Shown: positions 34,691 through 44,936 of the stretch, in pieces
How positions within the stretch are numbered: position 1 is the first letter of the stretch
How the letters are laid out: each line of letters begins with the position of its first letter
DNA from: Hydra vulgaris
Taxonomy: Eukaryota; Cnidaria; Hydrozoa; Anthoathecata; Hydridae
Length of the DNA: 64,000 bases
Assembly (NCBI RefSeq): GCF_038396675.1
Contig: NC_088923.1
Coordinates: 192,501-256,500 of the forward strand
Direction of reading: 5' to 3'
The notes under the pieces: model-generated
The model's database searches: none
Seen by the model: the letters and a program-made list of their open reading frames with translations, nothing else
What the model was told of the DNA's origin: nothing
Made by a program: the position numbers and the translations under genes

Positions 34691-35440
34691 CTTTTTTTGT
34701 TTTCAGATTCTAAGAATCAATGAAGATGCTCTTAAAAGAAGCGGGTTTAAAAATTTTGAGCTAAAATTTGAAACAAAAATTGCAAAAAAGCGACATAGAA
34801 ATAAAAATATAATTTGGTTCAACCCTACGTACAGCAAAAATGTTTCAACAAACATTGAAGAAGCGTTTTTAAAATTAGTTGACAAACATTTTCCTCCCTC
34901 TAATAAGTTGCACAAAATTTTTAACAGAAACGCTATTAAAGTAGCTGTACAAAAAATATTGAAAGAATTATAAAAGGCCATAATTTTGCATTGATTAATA
35001 AATATGAATTTCTCAAAGAAAAAAATACTGAAAATTGTAACTGCAAGCAAAAACTTGGCTGCCCTATGAATGGCAAATGCTTATCAAAAAATATTATTAC
35101 AAATGCATGGTCTATTCTAAAATCTGCTCATGCCTATAATAACATTTCCAAAAAATGTATGCTATTTTGCAAGAAAAATTTGAAATTATTACTCATTTAA
35201 ATCAAGAAAATTTACTGAATAAAAAGTCAGAATTAATTTCTAAATGCAGACATGAAAATAAGTTCCTTTTAAAAAACTATAAAAACAAATGATCAGTCCA
35301 AATTTATCCAAGTTCTGAAGAATTCTTTTCATGAATTTTTAATTATCTAATGTATTTAATGCAACTTCCTGGTTGCAAAATACTACAGTTATTATATAAT
35401 TAATTATAACAATTACCAAGTTCTTGTAAAATAATTTTTT
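34691..35440 (+). pseudogene. Penelope-like element, right half
   Basis: The plus-strand frame reads KRHRNKNIIWFNPTYSKNVS and [20 protein letters not shown], the end of the RT domain, then CNCKQKLGCPMNGKCLSKNI (35,035-35,095), the Cys linker that precedes GIY-YIG. The GIY-YIG core is deleted; TNAWSILKSAHAYNN and the tail follow to a shared 3' UTR ending near 35,440. Together with 34,010-34,690 it forms two head-to-head halves with the same 3' end on both outer edges. Confidence 0.8.
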
Positions 35441-35469
35441 TCTATAATTTGAAATTTTTTAATGTTTAG

Positions 35470-35533
35470 ACATTCTTCCTGATGAACCTACTGATGGAAA
35501 AGCACTGTGCAGAAGAAAGAAAAAATTAGATAA
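35470..35533 (+). CDS. coiled-coil gene, candidate exon 1 of those visible
   Basis: After the acceptor AATGTTTAG an open phase reads ILPDEPTDGKALCRRKKKLD and ends with two bases before GTGTTT. To reach the next solid exon (35,740-35,800) in frame one needs a small exon; a 14-nt candidate at 35,654-35,667 (acceptor TGTTTTGTCAG, donor GTTTGT) supplies exactly the right phase. The true start of the gene is further upstream and was not found. Confidence 0.45.
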
Positions 35534-35653
35534 GTGTTTTTACTAATTTATTATTGCTTGGCGATTTGCTCTATAAAAATCGCTTTGCAATTTATTGCAT
35601 CAGCGATTTAAAAAAAAAATCCGCTATTTTTGCGGTTTTTTGTGTTTTGTCAG

Positions 35654-35667
35654 ATTTATGGCAAATA
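35654..35667 (+). CDS. coiled-coil gene, hypothetical 14-nt microexon
   Basis: ATTTATGGCAAATA between TGTTTTGTCAG and GTTTGTG. It would read FMAN and restores frame between 35,533 and 35,740. The donor is weak and chance matches of this size are common, so this is a proposal made to fit the phase. Confidence 0.25.
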
Positions 35668-35739
35668 GTTTGTGTAATAGCATTATTTGTTCTATAAAAA
35701 CAATTTTAAATATTATTTGTGTTTTGTTTTGTATTTTAG

Positions 35740-35800
35740 AACTTGAGACACAAAAAAAGAACACAAATGAACTGAAATTAAAGCTTAAAATATGTTATGA
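35740..35800 (+). CDS. coiled-coil gene, exon (LETQKKNTNELKLKLKICY)
   Basis: Acceptor GTTTTGTATTTTAG, 61 bases open in one phase only, then a consensus GTAAGT donor. It encodes LETQKKNTNELKLKLKICY and splits a codon after GA. The next exon at 37,035 begins with T, giving Asp, so the phases fit. The heptad-like K/L pattern suggests coiled coil. Confidence 0.6.
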
Positions 35801-35935
35801 GTAAGTTTTTTATGAAAGTTTTTACTACATATAAGTATTAATAAGTATTAATGACATATACTTCAGTAGGAATGATTTTTATATCTGAATAATAGCTTTT
35901 GAAAGTTAAAAATATTTTTTAGAAAGAATAAAAAC

Positions 35936-36351
35936 CAGATTGTTAGTGCTTGGCCTTGGTCTGGCCTTAAGGCCGAAAATTTAGGCCTTAGCCTTGGTCT
36001 TGGCCTTGAAAATTTTGGCCTTGGTCTTGATTGTTTTGGCCTTGGCCTGTAAAAAAAGTACATGTTTTCTTATCGATTTTGTTGAAATCTGTGCATAACC
36101 TTGGTTTATTTTTACAAAATGTGGTTTTTTTGTCACAGCACTTGCTACTTACAGTTGTGTTGATAATTAGCCTTAACTTAAGGCAAAAGTTGAAGTATTT
36201 GGTCTTGAAACTCCTAATCTTGGCCTTGACCTTAAAACTCTTAGCCTTGGTCTTGTAACATTTGGCCTTGGTATTGTAACATTTGGCCTTGGTCTTGGCC
36301 TTGTAAGGTGTGGCCTTGGCCTTTCTATATTTGACCTTGTTAACAACTCTG
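35936..36351. mobile_element. hAT-like MITE with CTTGGC repeats
   Basis: The ends are CAGATTGTTAG (35,936) and, reversed, CAGAGTTGTTA (ending 36,351). Flanks ATAAAAAC (35,928-35,935) and TTAAAAAC (36,352-36,359) match at 7 of 8 positions, a hAT-size target duplication. The interior is dominated by GGCCTTGGTCTTGGCC-type repeats. It sits in an intron of the coiled-coil gene. A second copy with the CAGAGTTGTTAG end starts at 63,582. Confidence 0.85.
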
Positions 36352-37034
36352 TTAAAAACCGTGTTTTTTTTTAAGTAAATAAACTTAAAGTCAATAAAAT
36401 CAAAGTATATAGATTGAGATTTTTTAAAAGAATGACAATTTCAGAAAATTTTTTAAAACATTGGCACATTATCATGGGTATAACTTGATATATAATTAAA
36501 TACATTGGTAAAACTAATTTTATAGATTGGTGAAAACGACGTTTTTATTTTTTTAATAAAATATTTTAAGTAAGATAAACAAAAATATATAGACTAAGCT
36601 TTTTTAAAGACAAATCACATTTTTCATAAAACAATGGTGCATTATCATTAGTATAACTTACTATTATATAATTATATATATTATATTTGGTAAAACTATT
36701 TATATACATTGGAAAAACTACTCAAATTCTTTTTGTTTATTAAACAACCTTTTGTGATGAAAAGAAGTAATATACTATGTTCTAGTTTAAAAATTATATT
36801 TTGTTTAAATTATCATTTAATATTTACTTTCTATTTTCAGTTTTTATATAAACATTCTTGTTAAAATGTTAAACAAGTCTATGTTAAATTTAAATATAAA
36901 TCAGCAGTAAACATAACTTAATAACACCTTTATCTTTGTCTGCTACCTTTTACTGCTCTAAGGTGTACTACAACTCCTGGTTTAATAAAGCTTATCACTA
37001 TAATTTTATAGCGCTCATGTTTGATATTTTTAAG
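36352..37034. other. intron sequence, nothing recognised
   Basis: AT-rich intronic DNA between exons at 35,800 and 37,035, beyond the MITE. No further exon was supported. Confidence 0.5.
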
Positions 37035-37098
37035 TGAAACTGGTTCCCCTCGAATTCAACTGGAAAAAGCTTTTCAAGCCAATGAACTTTTAAAAAAG
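37035..37098 (+). CDS. coiled-coil gene, exon (ETGSPRIQLEKAFQANELLKK)
   Basis: After GATATTTTTAAG, 64 bases open in the phase set by the previous exon encode ETGSPRIQLEKAFQANELLK plus a final K, then an AAG|GTATTA donor. The acceptor (AAG) is weak, but the reading phase matches on the left and the composition (Glu, Lys, Leu) is unlike the flanking introns. Confidence 0.55.
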
Positions 37099-37431
37099 GT
37101 ATTATTTTTTCATTTGCTTGTAATATATAAATTTAATATGTAAATTCACTTTTGTATCCCTGTTTTATAATTACTAAACAAATGGTTCATTCAGCATAAT
37201 AATAAAAAAACATTTTTAATAATGTTAAATATATTGGTGGTCATAAAATATATATTTATAATATGAGTTAACTATAATTATGGTATAATATATGGTCATA
37301 TCTTTTATAATATATACAATTTTCAATTTCTTCTATTTTATTTGGTAGAATTTGTGCACTGTGATAAATATAAATTTAATAATAAAAGCAGATACTCTAT
37401 GCCACTTATTATGAAATTATCCTTTTTACAG

Positions 37432-37445
37432 TCTAGATTAAGGAT
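37432..37445 (+). CDS. coiled-coil gene, hypothetical second 14-nt microexon
   Basis: Acceptor ATCCTTTTTACAG is strong; the 14 bases TCTAGATTAAGGAT precede a weak GTTATA donor. It would read SRLR and carries the frame from 37,098 (phase 0) to 43,273 (two bases needed). Without it or a similar exon the two flanking exons are out of frame. Confidence 0.3.
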
Positions 37446-38398
37446 GTTATAAAAGTGGATGTTATAAATGTTATTGGAGCAGGTGTTGGAGCTGGTGATT
37501 TATTTATTAGTCAAAGTTGGAATTGGAGGTGAAAAAATAGAACTGTCTGCGCAAGCCTCATGGAATAAAATAATTTACTACAACATTTTAGTAGAGGGAA
37601 TTTCCATTCCAATGAGTCAAAAAAAATGAAATTTTTAAACCAATATTTTTTTAATTGGGAAGATGAAATTCAAATGAAGGTAGGTGATATTTTGATTATC
37701 CAAAAGAAAAAATTATGGATGACAAGTTTTTTTTCATGTGGGTTATTCCATATCAAAGCACCTAGTTTTTTGAAAGTTCCCCAGGGTACCATCTCAGATT
37801 TGCTTTAAACTTTGACCACACACAGATCTTATGAAAAAAATACAATCCAGAAAATTTCAGCTTGATTGACCAATTTATGATTGAATTAAAAATGACCAAA
37901 ATCCGAAAAATTTGTGTATCAGGAGCTTACAGCAGTTTTTTTCGATTTTTGACAAACCATAACTTTTTAAATAAAGATGGTGATCACCTAAAGTTTTGTA
38001 GGGTAATAGTTTTTCACCCAAATAATCCATTATTGCAGTTGTTTTTGACTGATTTTCTACAGTTTTTGAGTTATTATACCTTAAAGTTGCTAAATATTGC
38101 AACATAAATATTTTTTCGAACTTAAACGTGTTACAGTTTAATACTTGCTTACAGAAAGTGGATTTTATGGTTACTTTTGTTTACTTAGGGTCACCACTTG
38201 TTAGAATAATCAAAATTATGCATTAAAAATTAATTTAGCACATGCAGCAGCCTATTGAAAAATCACTTTTTTTAAAAATTATGATAAATTACATTGAATT
38301 TGCTGGCATAGAAAGTAGTTGAAATAAATTATGAAAGTTTTTAATGTTAAGGTTCTATATATAGACAATCACCAAAAAAATTTATGACATGATTGTAG
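37446..38398. other. intron sequence left of the transposase-like relic
   Basis: No exon is supported. The moderately complex stretch at 37,730-38,100 could be non-coding sequence of the relic at 38.4-42.6 kb, but no counterpart was found on its other side. Confidence 0.4.
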
Positions 38399-38432
38399 CC
38401 TTTTGAGAGTGATGATCTTTTTAAAAGGAGAA
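38399..38432 (+). repeat. inverted repeat, left arm of the transposase-like relic
   Basis: 34 bases beginning CCTTTTGAGAG. They match the reverse complement of 42,580-42,613 at 32 of 34 positions. The pair encloses the whole minus-strand transposase-like coding region, so it may be part of its terminal or subterminal inverted repeats. No target duplication was seen. Confidence 0.7.
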
Positions 38433-38569
38433 CAAAAAAATACCCCTTACCACATTCAATATCTATACCACAAATTTTATACAAACTATACTGTAAAAAA
38501 GTGCATTCAAAGAGTAAAATAATCAGTTAAAAGAAAAAGTATGTATACATGAAACTAATTAGCTTATCT

Positions 38570-41500
38570 CTAATTTATGTAACTCATAATACTGTCATAG
38601 CCAATACTAGAAAGAATATAGTCATGAGCACTTATACTTTTAATCAATGGAACACTTATTTGACATATTATCTTGTCAAATAAAACCCAACACTGACTTA
38701 TTTGTGCATTGTTTGTCCATTTTAAATTTAATTTGTTTCTTTGCATTAACTTTACATTAACGTCTTGGTTTTCATTACAAATATCAACCACAAGCCCTAT
38801 GTACCATTCTTCATCGTAAAAGCATGCAATATATTTACCGGGTTGAAAATTTGAAGGATTCTTTTTAATCAAAATAACATCATTTAACACATGAGTATCA
38901 TAGACAGTATTACTAGAGATCTTTCGTAAAAACAATTTCTCTGCATTTGGTACAAAACAGCGATAGCTTCTTGTTCCCGAAACTGTGCGCATCCCTTCAT
39001 ATCGTTTCTGAAAGTCTAAAGTTGTTTCATGTTTATTAATATCATCACTTGAAAGATAAAATATGTTAAAACCTTTGATGTTTTTTTGAGCCCATGTAAA
39101 CAGATCTTGTGGTGTGAGAATCTGATTTGTAATTGCTGCTCGTAGACTAGCCTTTGCTGCTTCTCTTTTTATAGTACAGGGCTTGTGATGAAGAAAATCG
39201 TCAAGCGTGTTATATCGCGCTCGTAAAATTAAAATATGTTTTTATCGAGCGTGATTATGTGCGCTCAAAATAACTTTGGCGAGAGTGATCATAAAAATTG
39301 CTGAAGGCGATGTTCATAAAAAGCTTTTTATTTTTTTATATCTTTTTTTATTTGTTACATAATTCTTTCGTCAAAAAAGTTGGAATTAGTATCACACTCA
39401 TGAAACTACTTCAACAAAGTAGATTTTTATACTTCCAAACTTCTTGTATATTGTCAGATCGCGATTTTATTTTTAACTATTTATGTTATAAAGAAATAAT
39501 ATCAAACAAAAACGCAACTTCTTAATAATTTAGTATTGAAGTATAATTTAGTGACTTAGTTTTGCTTCGTTGTTTTGATATATGTATTTTAAAATGTTAC
39601 GCTGTAAACTTAATTAACGGTTAATGGTTTTTATATTTCTTGATATTTTTTATTCAAATTAATTATTTAATTTTTTTAAAATTTCATTTTTGAATTACGT
39701 TTTTTTTATCTTAAAAAAATAACACAAGAATAATTTGAAATAATAATAAATTAGAATAATAACTTTCCATTTAATAAATGTTGACGTCATTACTTTGTTT
39801 CCCTTTCGAATATGATTGCGAACATTCTGAACAACAGAATCGTTTTAAATTTGAGTTAAAATAAATAATAGTTAATGAAAAACCTATGCTATGAACAAAA
39901 ACTAATTTTAAAAATTACTCTATGATTAATATTTATTTTTATTATAAATGATGTGTGGAATATTACAAACAATAAATCAAATAAATCTTACTTGATATTT
40001 TCACAAGATTAAAAATACTCTGCAGTTTCAATTTTCTTATAGTGGTTTTCTAATTTTCTATTCTTATTTTATTTGCGCATTTTGTATTCACATTTTGTTT
40101 CCACGTGCACATTCCATAATTGAAATTAGTGACTATTAACGACTTCAAACTGCTCATTCATTACGTTAGTGCAAAAGAGAACGACGTAGTGCTTTTTATA
40201 TTTGATATTAGTGCTTTGATAATAGAATATTTATAATAAAAAATCTTTTTTAAATATTTTATGAAAATAAAAAAATTATCCCGAACTATTGAACGAGTGT
40301 TATTTTATACGCTCGTAATAAGCTGAACGAGTGTTGTTTATAGCGCCTAGAACGTTTGAAAATACCGTTTACGGGAGCGTTTTACGAGCGGAGCGGGATC
40401 ACGCTCGCTTCATCACAAGTACCTCCTATTCCATCACAAGGACTTTTGCCATGTGACGTAGCAAAGAAGTGATGCTCAGCATTTATTTGGTGGTCTACAA
40501 TGTAATAAATTAAGTTTATTAGACATTTGTAGTTTTTATACTGTGACGCATCACTGAAGTATTTAACTTTATTCACTGTGGGTAGTTTGATTTTTACCAT
40601 AGGGAGCAAATTTGTGAGAAAACAATGGACTGCTGATTGGTCATGACAAAGATGGTCAGAAATTAAACAATAGCATTCACATTTAAGGTGATCTTTTTCA
40701 TCTTTGAAATAAACACCAAATGGGTGTAAGGTAGCTTGATCGGCTTGCCAGTAAAACCCTTGTATACATCTTGTACAAGAAAACTATAGTTTTCTGCAAA
40801 ATCCATCAGAATAATGCAGGTATATTGGTCTAATGTTTGTTTTGCCTCTGATAAGTAGGAAGACTGTGCTTCTTTGATAAAGTGGTGGTGACAACGGTCA
40901 TACAAAATTTCACTTGAAGTTTCAATAAATTCACTAATACTTGTTTGGACTGTAATAAGTGCAGTTCGGTCAGTTGACACCCATTGTTTATATGTGATCT
41001 GATCATCTAAATCAAAATCATTCTTTTCAAACACATTTTCCAAGTAAGTCTTCAAATTTATTTTACCAGGGCAGTTGGAACATAGATGAAACATGCAGTT
41101 TTGACTATCTATATTACAAACACATACTTCATTAAATCTTTGTAATATATTAAATGGCTGTTAGGAAGAGCAGAGCAAATCAACTTAGCATTTTGATGGT
41201 AAAAACATACACAAACTGAGTGGCTTCCACTACTATCAACAATAAGGCACCACTTTGGCCTTAGTTCACAGAACTTGCTGAATCCAACTTTGTGTTCAGG
41301 GATCTTCTTAAATTCCAGATGAAGTTCTTTTAATCAAACTAATATTAAGCGTTTTTGTTTATGAACTTTAACATTATTTATACGCACAGAAACAAAGTCT
41401 TTTTTTCCTGGACATTGTCTAGTGTATTCGTCAGATTCATATTTTTCAATAACTCTCTACTTAACAATGTAATCCAAAGGATATCTTTTTTTAGCCTCAG

Positions 41501-42320
41501 GTTTAACAAGTATACCCTTTTCATTTTTCAGCTTTCTGGCTTTCTTATCAAGATGGTCTGAAATTGAAAATGCATTGCAAGTTTTTTTAATTGACCAACT
41601 ATCAGGAGTTAATTTTAGTAACTGAACTTTTTCTTCAATCAAACTGATTTTTCCTTTTCCCTTTATTGCATCTAAAAGTTTGTCTAAATCATTACAGTTA
41701 ATGCAGTTTTGCATTTTCTCAAATATTATTTCTGTTGGGTCTATATCCAATGCTGATGCTACTAGGTTTGTCATACTTGTTTCCAGTTTTTTAACTTTTT
41801 GCTTTCCATATTCTAATTTGTCACATTTACTTACATTTTTTAGAGGAGATATTTCCAGTAAAGAAGCACTTTTATTTAAAACCGTCTTGTTTAGGTCTGA
41901 AGAACTAAACTCCTCATCATCAACATCTTTGTCTTCATCTTCTTGACTAAAATTTCCTGTAATTTGTTCAAGTTTGAATTCATTTAAACACTTAGTGCAA
42001 AGTTTTTGACCAGGTTTAATCTTAAGTTGACTTGCTGTTAAAATATCGACTTTACACAATCTCTTAATAATTTTTTTCTTGTGGACTTTAAACGGATCAC
42101 AGCAGTATTTTTGAAGCGCTTCATATCTAGAAATATGGGCTTTTTCATGGTGAAAACATATCTCCTCATTTAGTTCAAAAGTGTACCCAGTTCTTTGAAT
42201 CAAAACTTCAACATCTGTGTTCACAATATCATTTAGTTTTATTCTTCCAATCGTTCTACAATAATACAATTTGTCGCAATCTTCGTATAAAACTTTCCCC
42301 ACACAACATTTCTTTGTCAT
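38570..42320 (-). pseudogene. transposase-like relic (DFAENY / SHGK-CDGIGG family)
   Basis: Pieces in order on the minus strand give one long protein of an animal transposon-like family that I know only as uncharacterised. The N-terminal 287 residues (42,320-41,457) include KPGQKLCTKCLNEF. Then YESDEYTRQCPGKKDFVSV (about 41,430), GFSKFCELRPKWC with VCVCFYHQNAKL (about 41,280-41,190), CIILMDFAENYSFLVQDVYK (40,805-40,760), KYFSDASQYKNYKCLINLIY (about 40,560-40,505), FFATSHGKSPCDGIGG (40,465-40,418) and a C-terminal PGKYIACFYDEEWYIGLVVD (38,850-38,790). The paired Asp motifs suggest an RNase H-like transposase fold; that is inference. In-frame stops occur at about 41,458 and 41,336, and a 1.24-kb MITE interrupts the GGT codons. 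Confidence 0.75.
39177..40419. mobile_element. hAT-like non-autonomous element inside the relic
   Basis: The left end CAGGGCTTGTGATGAAG and the right end CTTCATCACAAG are inverted. Subterminal CGAGCG/CGCTCGTAA motifs recur at both ends. Removing it joins the host relic coding sequence exactly (...CDGIGGT to TIKREAAKASLRAAIT). The right end lacks the CCCTG expected from the left, and no 8-bp duplication is seen; a small deletion at that end would explain both. No transposase is encoded. Confidence 0.78.
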
Positions 42321-43163
42321 TTTTTGCTAATTTTTTATTTTCATTACTAATCTAAAAAGTTTAAAAAACTCATAAACATTAAATCTCAAATAAACTAACA
42401 AATATCAGACACTGATTATGACACTGATTATGTCATTATTATTAGTACAAATTAAGACATTATGTCATTAAAAAGAAAACTGAATATATTCATTCACAGA
42501 TAAATAAAAAATATACTACTGTCATCCCTATGACTAACTATTAGACTATGACCTAAGGATAGCTCATAGTCTAATAACATTCTCCTTTTAAAAATATCAT
42601 CTCTCTCAAAAGGATAGTAAATTAGCAGGTAGTAGTAAATTACATAATACTAGTAGCAGGGTGATTCTGATGATCTTGAACCTGACCTGACCTGGAGTAG
42701 TTAAAAAGAGTTATTTCCTGCAAACATTTCCTGCAAACTTTAAAACATCAGGCTTGATGACTTTGATTTTAGAAATGTATTGTTAGAGAAACATTGCATT
42801 TAACAAAATACTGGAGGCTAAGGTGAGGTTAGGTTATATAGCTGGAGTAACTAGTTAGTTACTGAGCTCACACTGCCTAAAAAATTTAATCAGAACACAA
42901 ACATACATAAAGTAACTTACTGGTGAGTAAACATTGCACCAGAGGTTCAGACAGAACATAAACATACATATCTTGCAATATTAGCACATATCTTTCAATA
43001 TTAACACACACATCTTGCAATAGTAGCATCAAAAGTTATTTTAATATGATTTTTTATCTTTGGCACTTTTCTATTTTAGTCTTCCCATATAATTTGTTCT
43101 CAGTTTTTTAAATTGTGCTTTGATTTTTAAAAATCTTTTGATGTATCATGATAAAAATTATTA

Positions 43164-43203
<40 letters not shown>

Positions 43204-43272
43204 ACAACTGTATAATACAGTTATTGTATTATAATTATAGTATATACTATTTATTACAAAAAACTATTTTAG
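42321..43272. other. intron sequence with hairpin and IR arm
   Basis: Contains the right inverted-repeat arm of the relic (42,580-42,613) and, beside it, a 12-bp hairpin (ATTAGACTATGA / TCATAGTCTAAT, about 42,540-42,575). A short (ATT)n is at 43,165-43,200. No exon is supported until 43,273. Confidence 0.5.
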
Positions 43273-43331
43273 GGTATTAAATCAAGCTAAGCTTCTTGAT
43301 CAACTCAATAAAAAATTGCAAGAACTTCGAG
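43273..43331 (+). CDS. coiled-coil gene, exon (VLNQAKLLDQLNKKLQELR)
   Basis: Acceptor AAACTATTTTAG; 59 bases open in one phase, encoding VLNQAKLLDQLNKKLQELR with clear Leu heptads; donor CGAG|GTGCTA. The exon ends with one base of a codon, and the next exon begins CA, giving Ala. Together with 43,504-43,577 this is the most convincing exon pair in the window. Confidence 0.72.
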
Positions 43332-43503
43332 GTGCTAGCTTTTTTTAAAATATTTCAAATTATTTTTTTGTACATATTTTGTTTGTAGGTTTTGTATTTT
43401 TATTGTTGTTTTCATTATGAACAGTTTTGTTAATAATGAATTTACTAAGTTCTTTTGATTAAGTTTTTTGGTAGTTTTAAGTTTAATTTTTTTTTTTTAA
43501 TAG

Positions 43504-43577
43504 CAAAAAGCAAAGAAGATGTTTGCCTTTTAAGACAGCTTGAAAGAGAAAATAAAAAAATAGAAGAAAAGAAAAAA
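43504..43577 (+). CDS. coiled-coil gene, exon (KSKEDVCLLRQLERENKKIEEKKK)
   Basis: Acceptor TTTTTTTTTTAATAG; 74 bases encode KSKEDVCLLRQLERENKKIE then EKKK, ending in phase 0 at a GTATTG donor. The phase continues from 43,331 without adjustment. It is charged and helical, as expected for a coiled coil. Confidence 0.7.
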
Positions 43578-43696
43578 GTATTGTAAAAGTAATTTATCGT
43601 AAAATGTGTTAAAGATTAAAAAACATTTTTAAAAAATTACTAGTTTTTTTATAGGTAAAATAAGTACAAAAAAATTACATTTTTATTTTTCAAAAG

Positions 43697-43754
43697 AATA
43701 ACAACCAGACAAATAGTGATACCAAAAAATCGAGCAAAAAGAAGTCCAATCGAG
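43697..43754 (+). CDS. coiled-coil gene, exon (NNNQTNSDTKKSSKKKSNR)
   Basis: Acceptor TTTTATTTTTCAAAAG, 58 bases open in phase 0, reading NNNQTNSDTKKSSKKKSNR, and a good CGAG|GTAACT donor. A basic, polar, probably disordered linker. It ends with one base of a codon, matching the last exon. Confidence 0.62.
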
Positions 43755-44479
43755 GTAACTTTTGATGTTTAGTTTTATTGTTACTTTTTCATGTTAGTTT
43801 TAGTCTCAAAGTGTGAAATTTCTACAAATACTTTTTATAATACATAGTATACATTTTTAAATTCCTGTGTTTGTTTAAATTCATTCATTTTCAAGTTCTT
43901 GTGTTTGCCTAAATTCATTCATCTTTTAGTTTTTTGTAGTAAAAAAAAGTTGTGAAGTACTTAAAAAAGATAAAAGATTAAAATCTAAATGTTGTATTGT
44001 TTTTTAATTTATTAAATGTTTGAAAAGAAAGACAACAAAAGTGGTTAGATCTCATTCCGTATTTATTTGTATTATTTTGAAAATGGTTAGATCTCATTCT
44101 GTATTTATTTGAATTATTTTGAAAGTGTTTGGACTCATTCAGCACATATTTGTAATTATTTCCGCTTAGTATGTGTTAATGGCACATATTTGTAATTGAT
44201 CTAATAACAATCAATAGTGCTCATCATTTTTGTTTACTTCGAAGTAAAAATATCTACACTTATTTTGCATATACAATTATTAAGTACAATTAAACTACAA
44301 TTGTTAATTCATATATATGAATTTTTATTGTGAAAAGCACAAGTGCATTTTATATGATGACTACATGATTTAACAGTTCTTTATAAATAACATTTGTTAA
44401 TATGCTTAGTAACAAATTTATAAAGAGTCTTACTTAATCTTTAAATGTGTAAGTTATGTGTTTTTTGCAAGGTTGCCAG

Positions 44480-44535
44480 AAGTTTTATCAAGATTTCAAA
44501 CTGTCATGGACTCAATTGATGTTTTGTTATCCTAA
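44480..44535 (+). CDS. coiled-coil gene, terminal exon
   Basis: With acceptor GGTTGCCAG the phase-matched reading is EVLSRFQTVMDSIDVLLS then TAA at 44,533-44,535. An alternative acceptor nine bases upstream (TTTTTTGCAAG) would give another frame with a later stop; the chosen one gives an amphipathic, natural-looking C-terminus. The AATAAA at 44,674-44,679 fits the 3' end. The gene is not recognised; taken together the exons predict a small, mostly coiled-coil protein. Confidence 0.6.
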
Positions 44536-44673
44536 GTAAGGACTCCCTTAAAATGTGTAAGTATGGCGACAGTAATGGTGTTAGTGCTGTGTCTTGCCAC
44601 TGTGCTACAAATGTTTAGTCCGTGTGTTGCAACCGTAAAATGTTGAACTACTTTGTAAAAATTGTTTGCCTGC

Positions 44674-44679
44674 AATAAA
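44674..44679 (+). terminator. polyadenylation signal AATAAA
   Basis: AATAAA 139 bases after the stop of the coiled-coil gene, followed by a T/GT-rich stretch (TTTTGGTGTTTTAAATGTGT). Confidence 0.55.
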
Positions 44680-44936
44680 CTGTTACCATATGAAGCTTTT
44701 GGTGTTTTAAATGTGTTGATGAAGAATATGTGGGTTCAAAATAATTTGGAATTCAGAGAAACAAGTGCATATTTTGGGTATCTGTGCTACCTTGTTCTTG
44801 ACAGAGTCAGAATAAGTGCATATTATTTATCTTAAATATATTGGTGTTTTACCAACAACTATGGCTAACACAAGTTGTTTAAAAACAATCCTAACTCAAA
44901 ATTTTTAATACGAAAATTAAAATAAGTGTTAAAGCT

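Noticed and set aside
35863..36063. RPRPKQSRPRPK-type frame that looks like a basic repeat protein
   Set aside because: It is the translation of the CTTGGC repeats of a MITE with hAT-like ends.
44471..44535. Alternative acceptor TTTTTTGCAAG for the last exon of the coiled-coil gene
   Set aside because: It gives a different frame with an implausible peptide; the CAG nine bases downstream keeps an amphipathic end. Not fully excluded.
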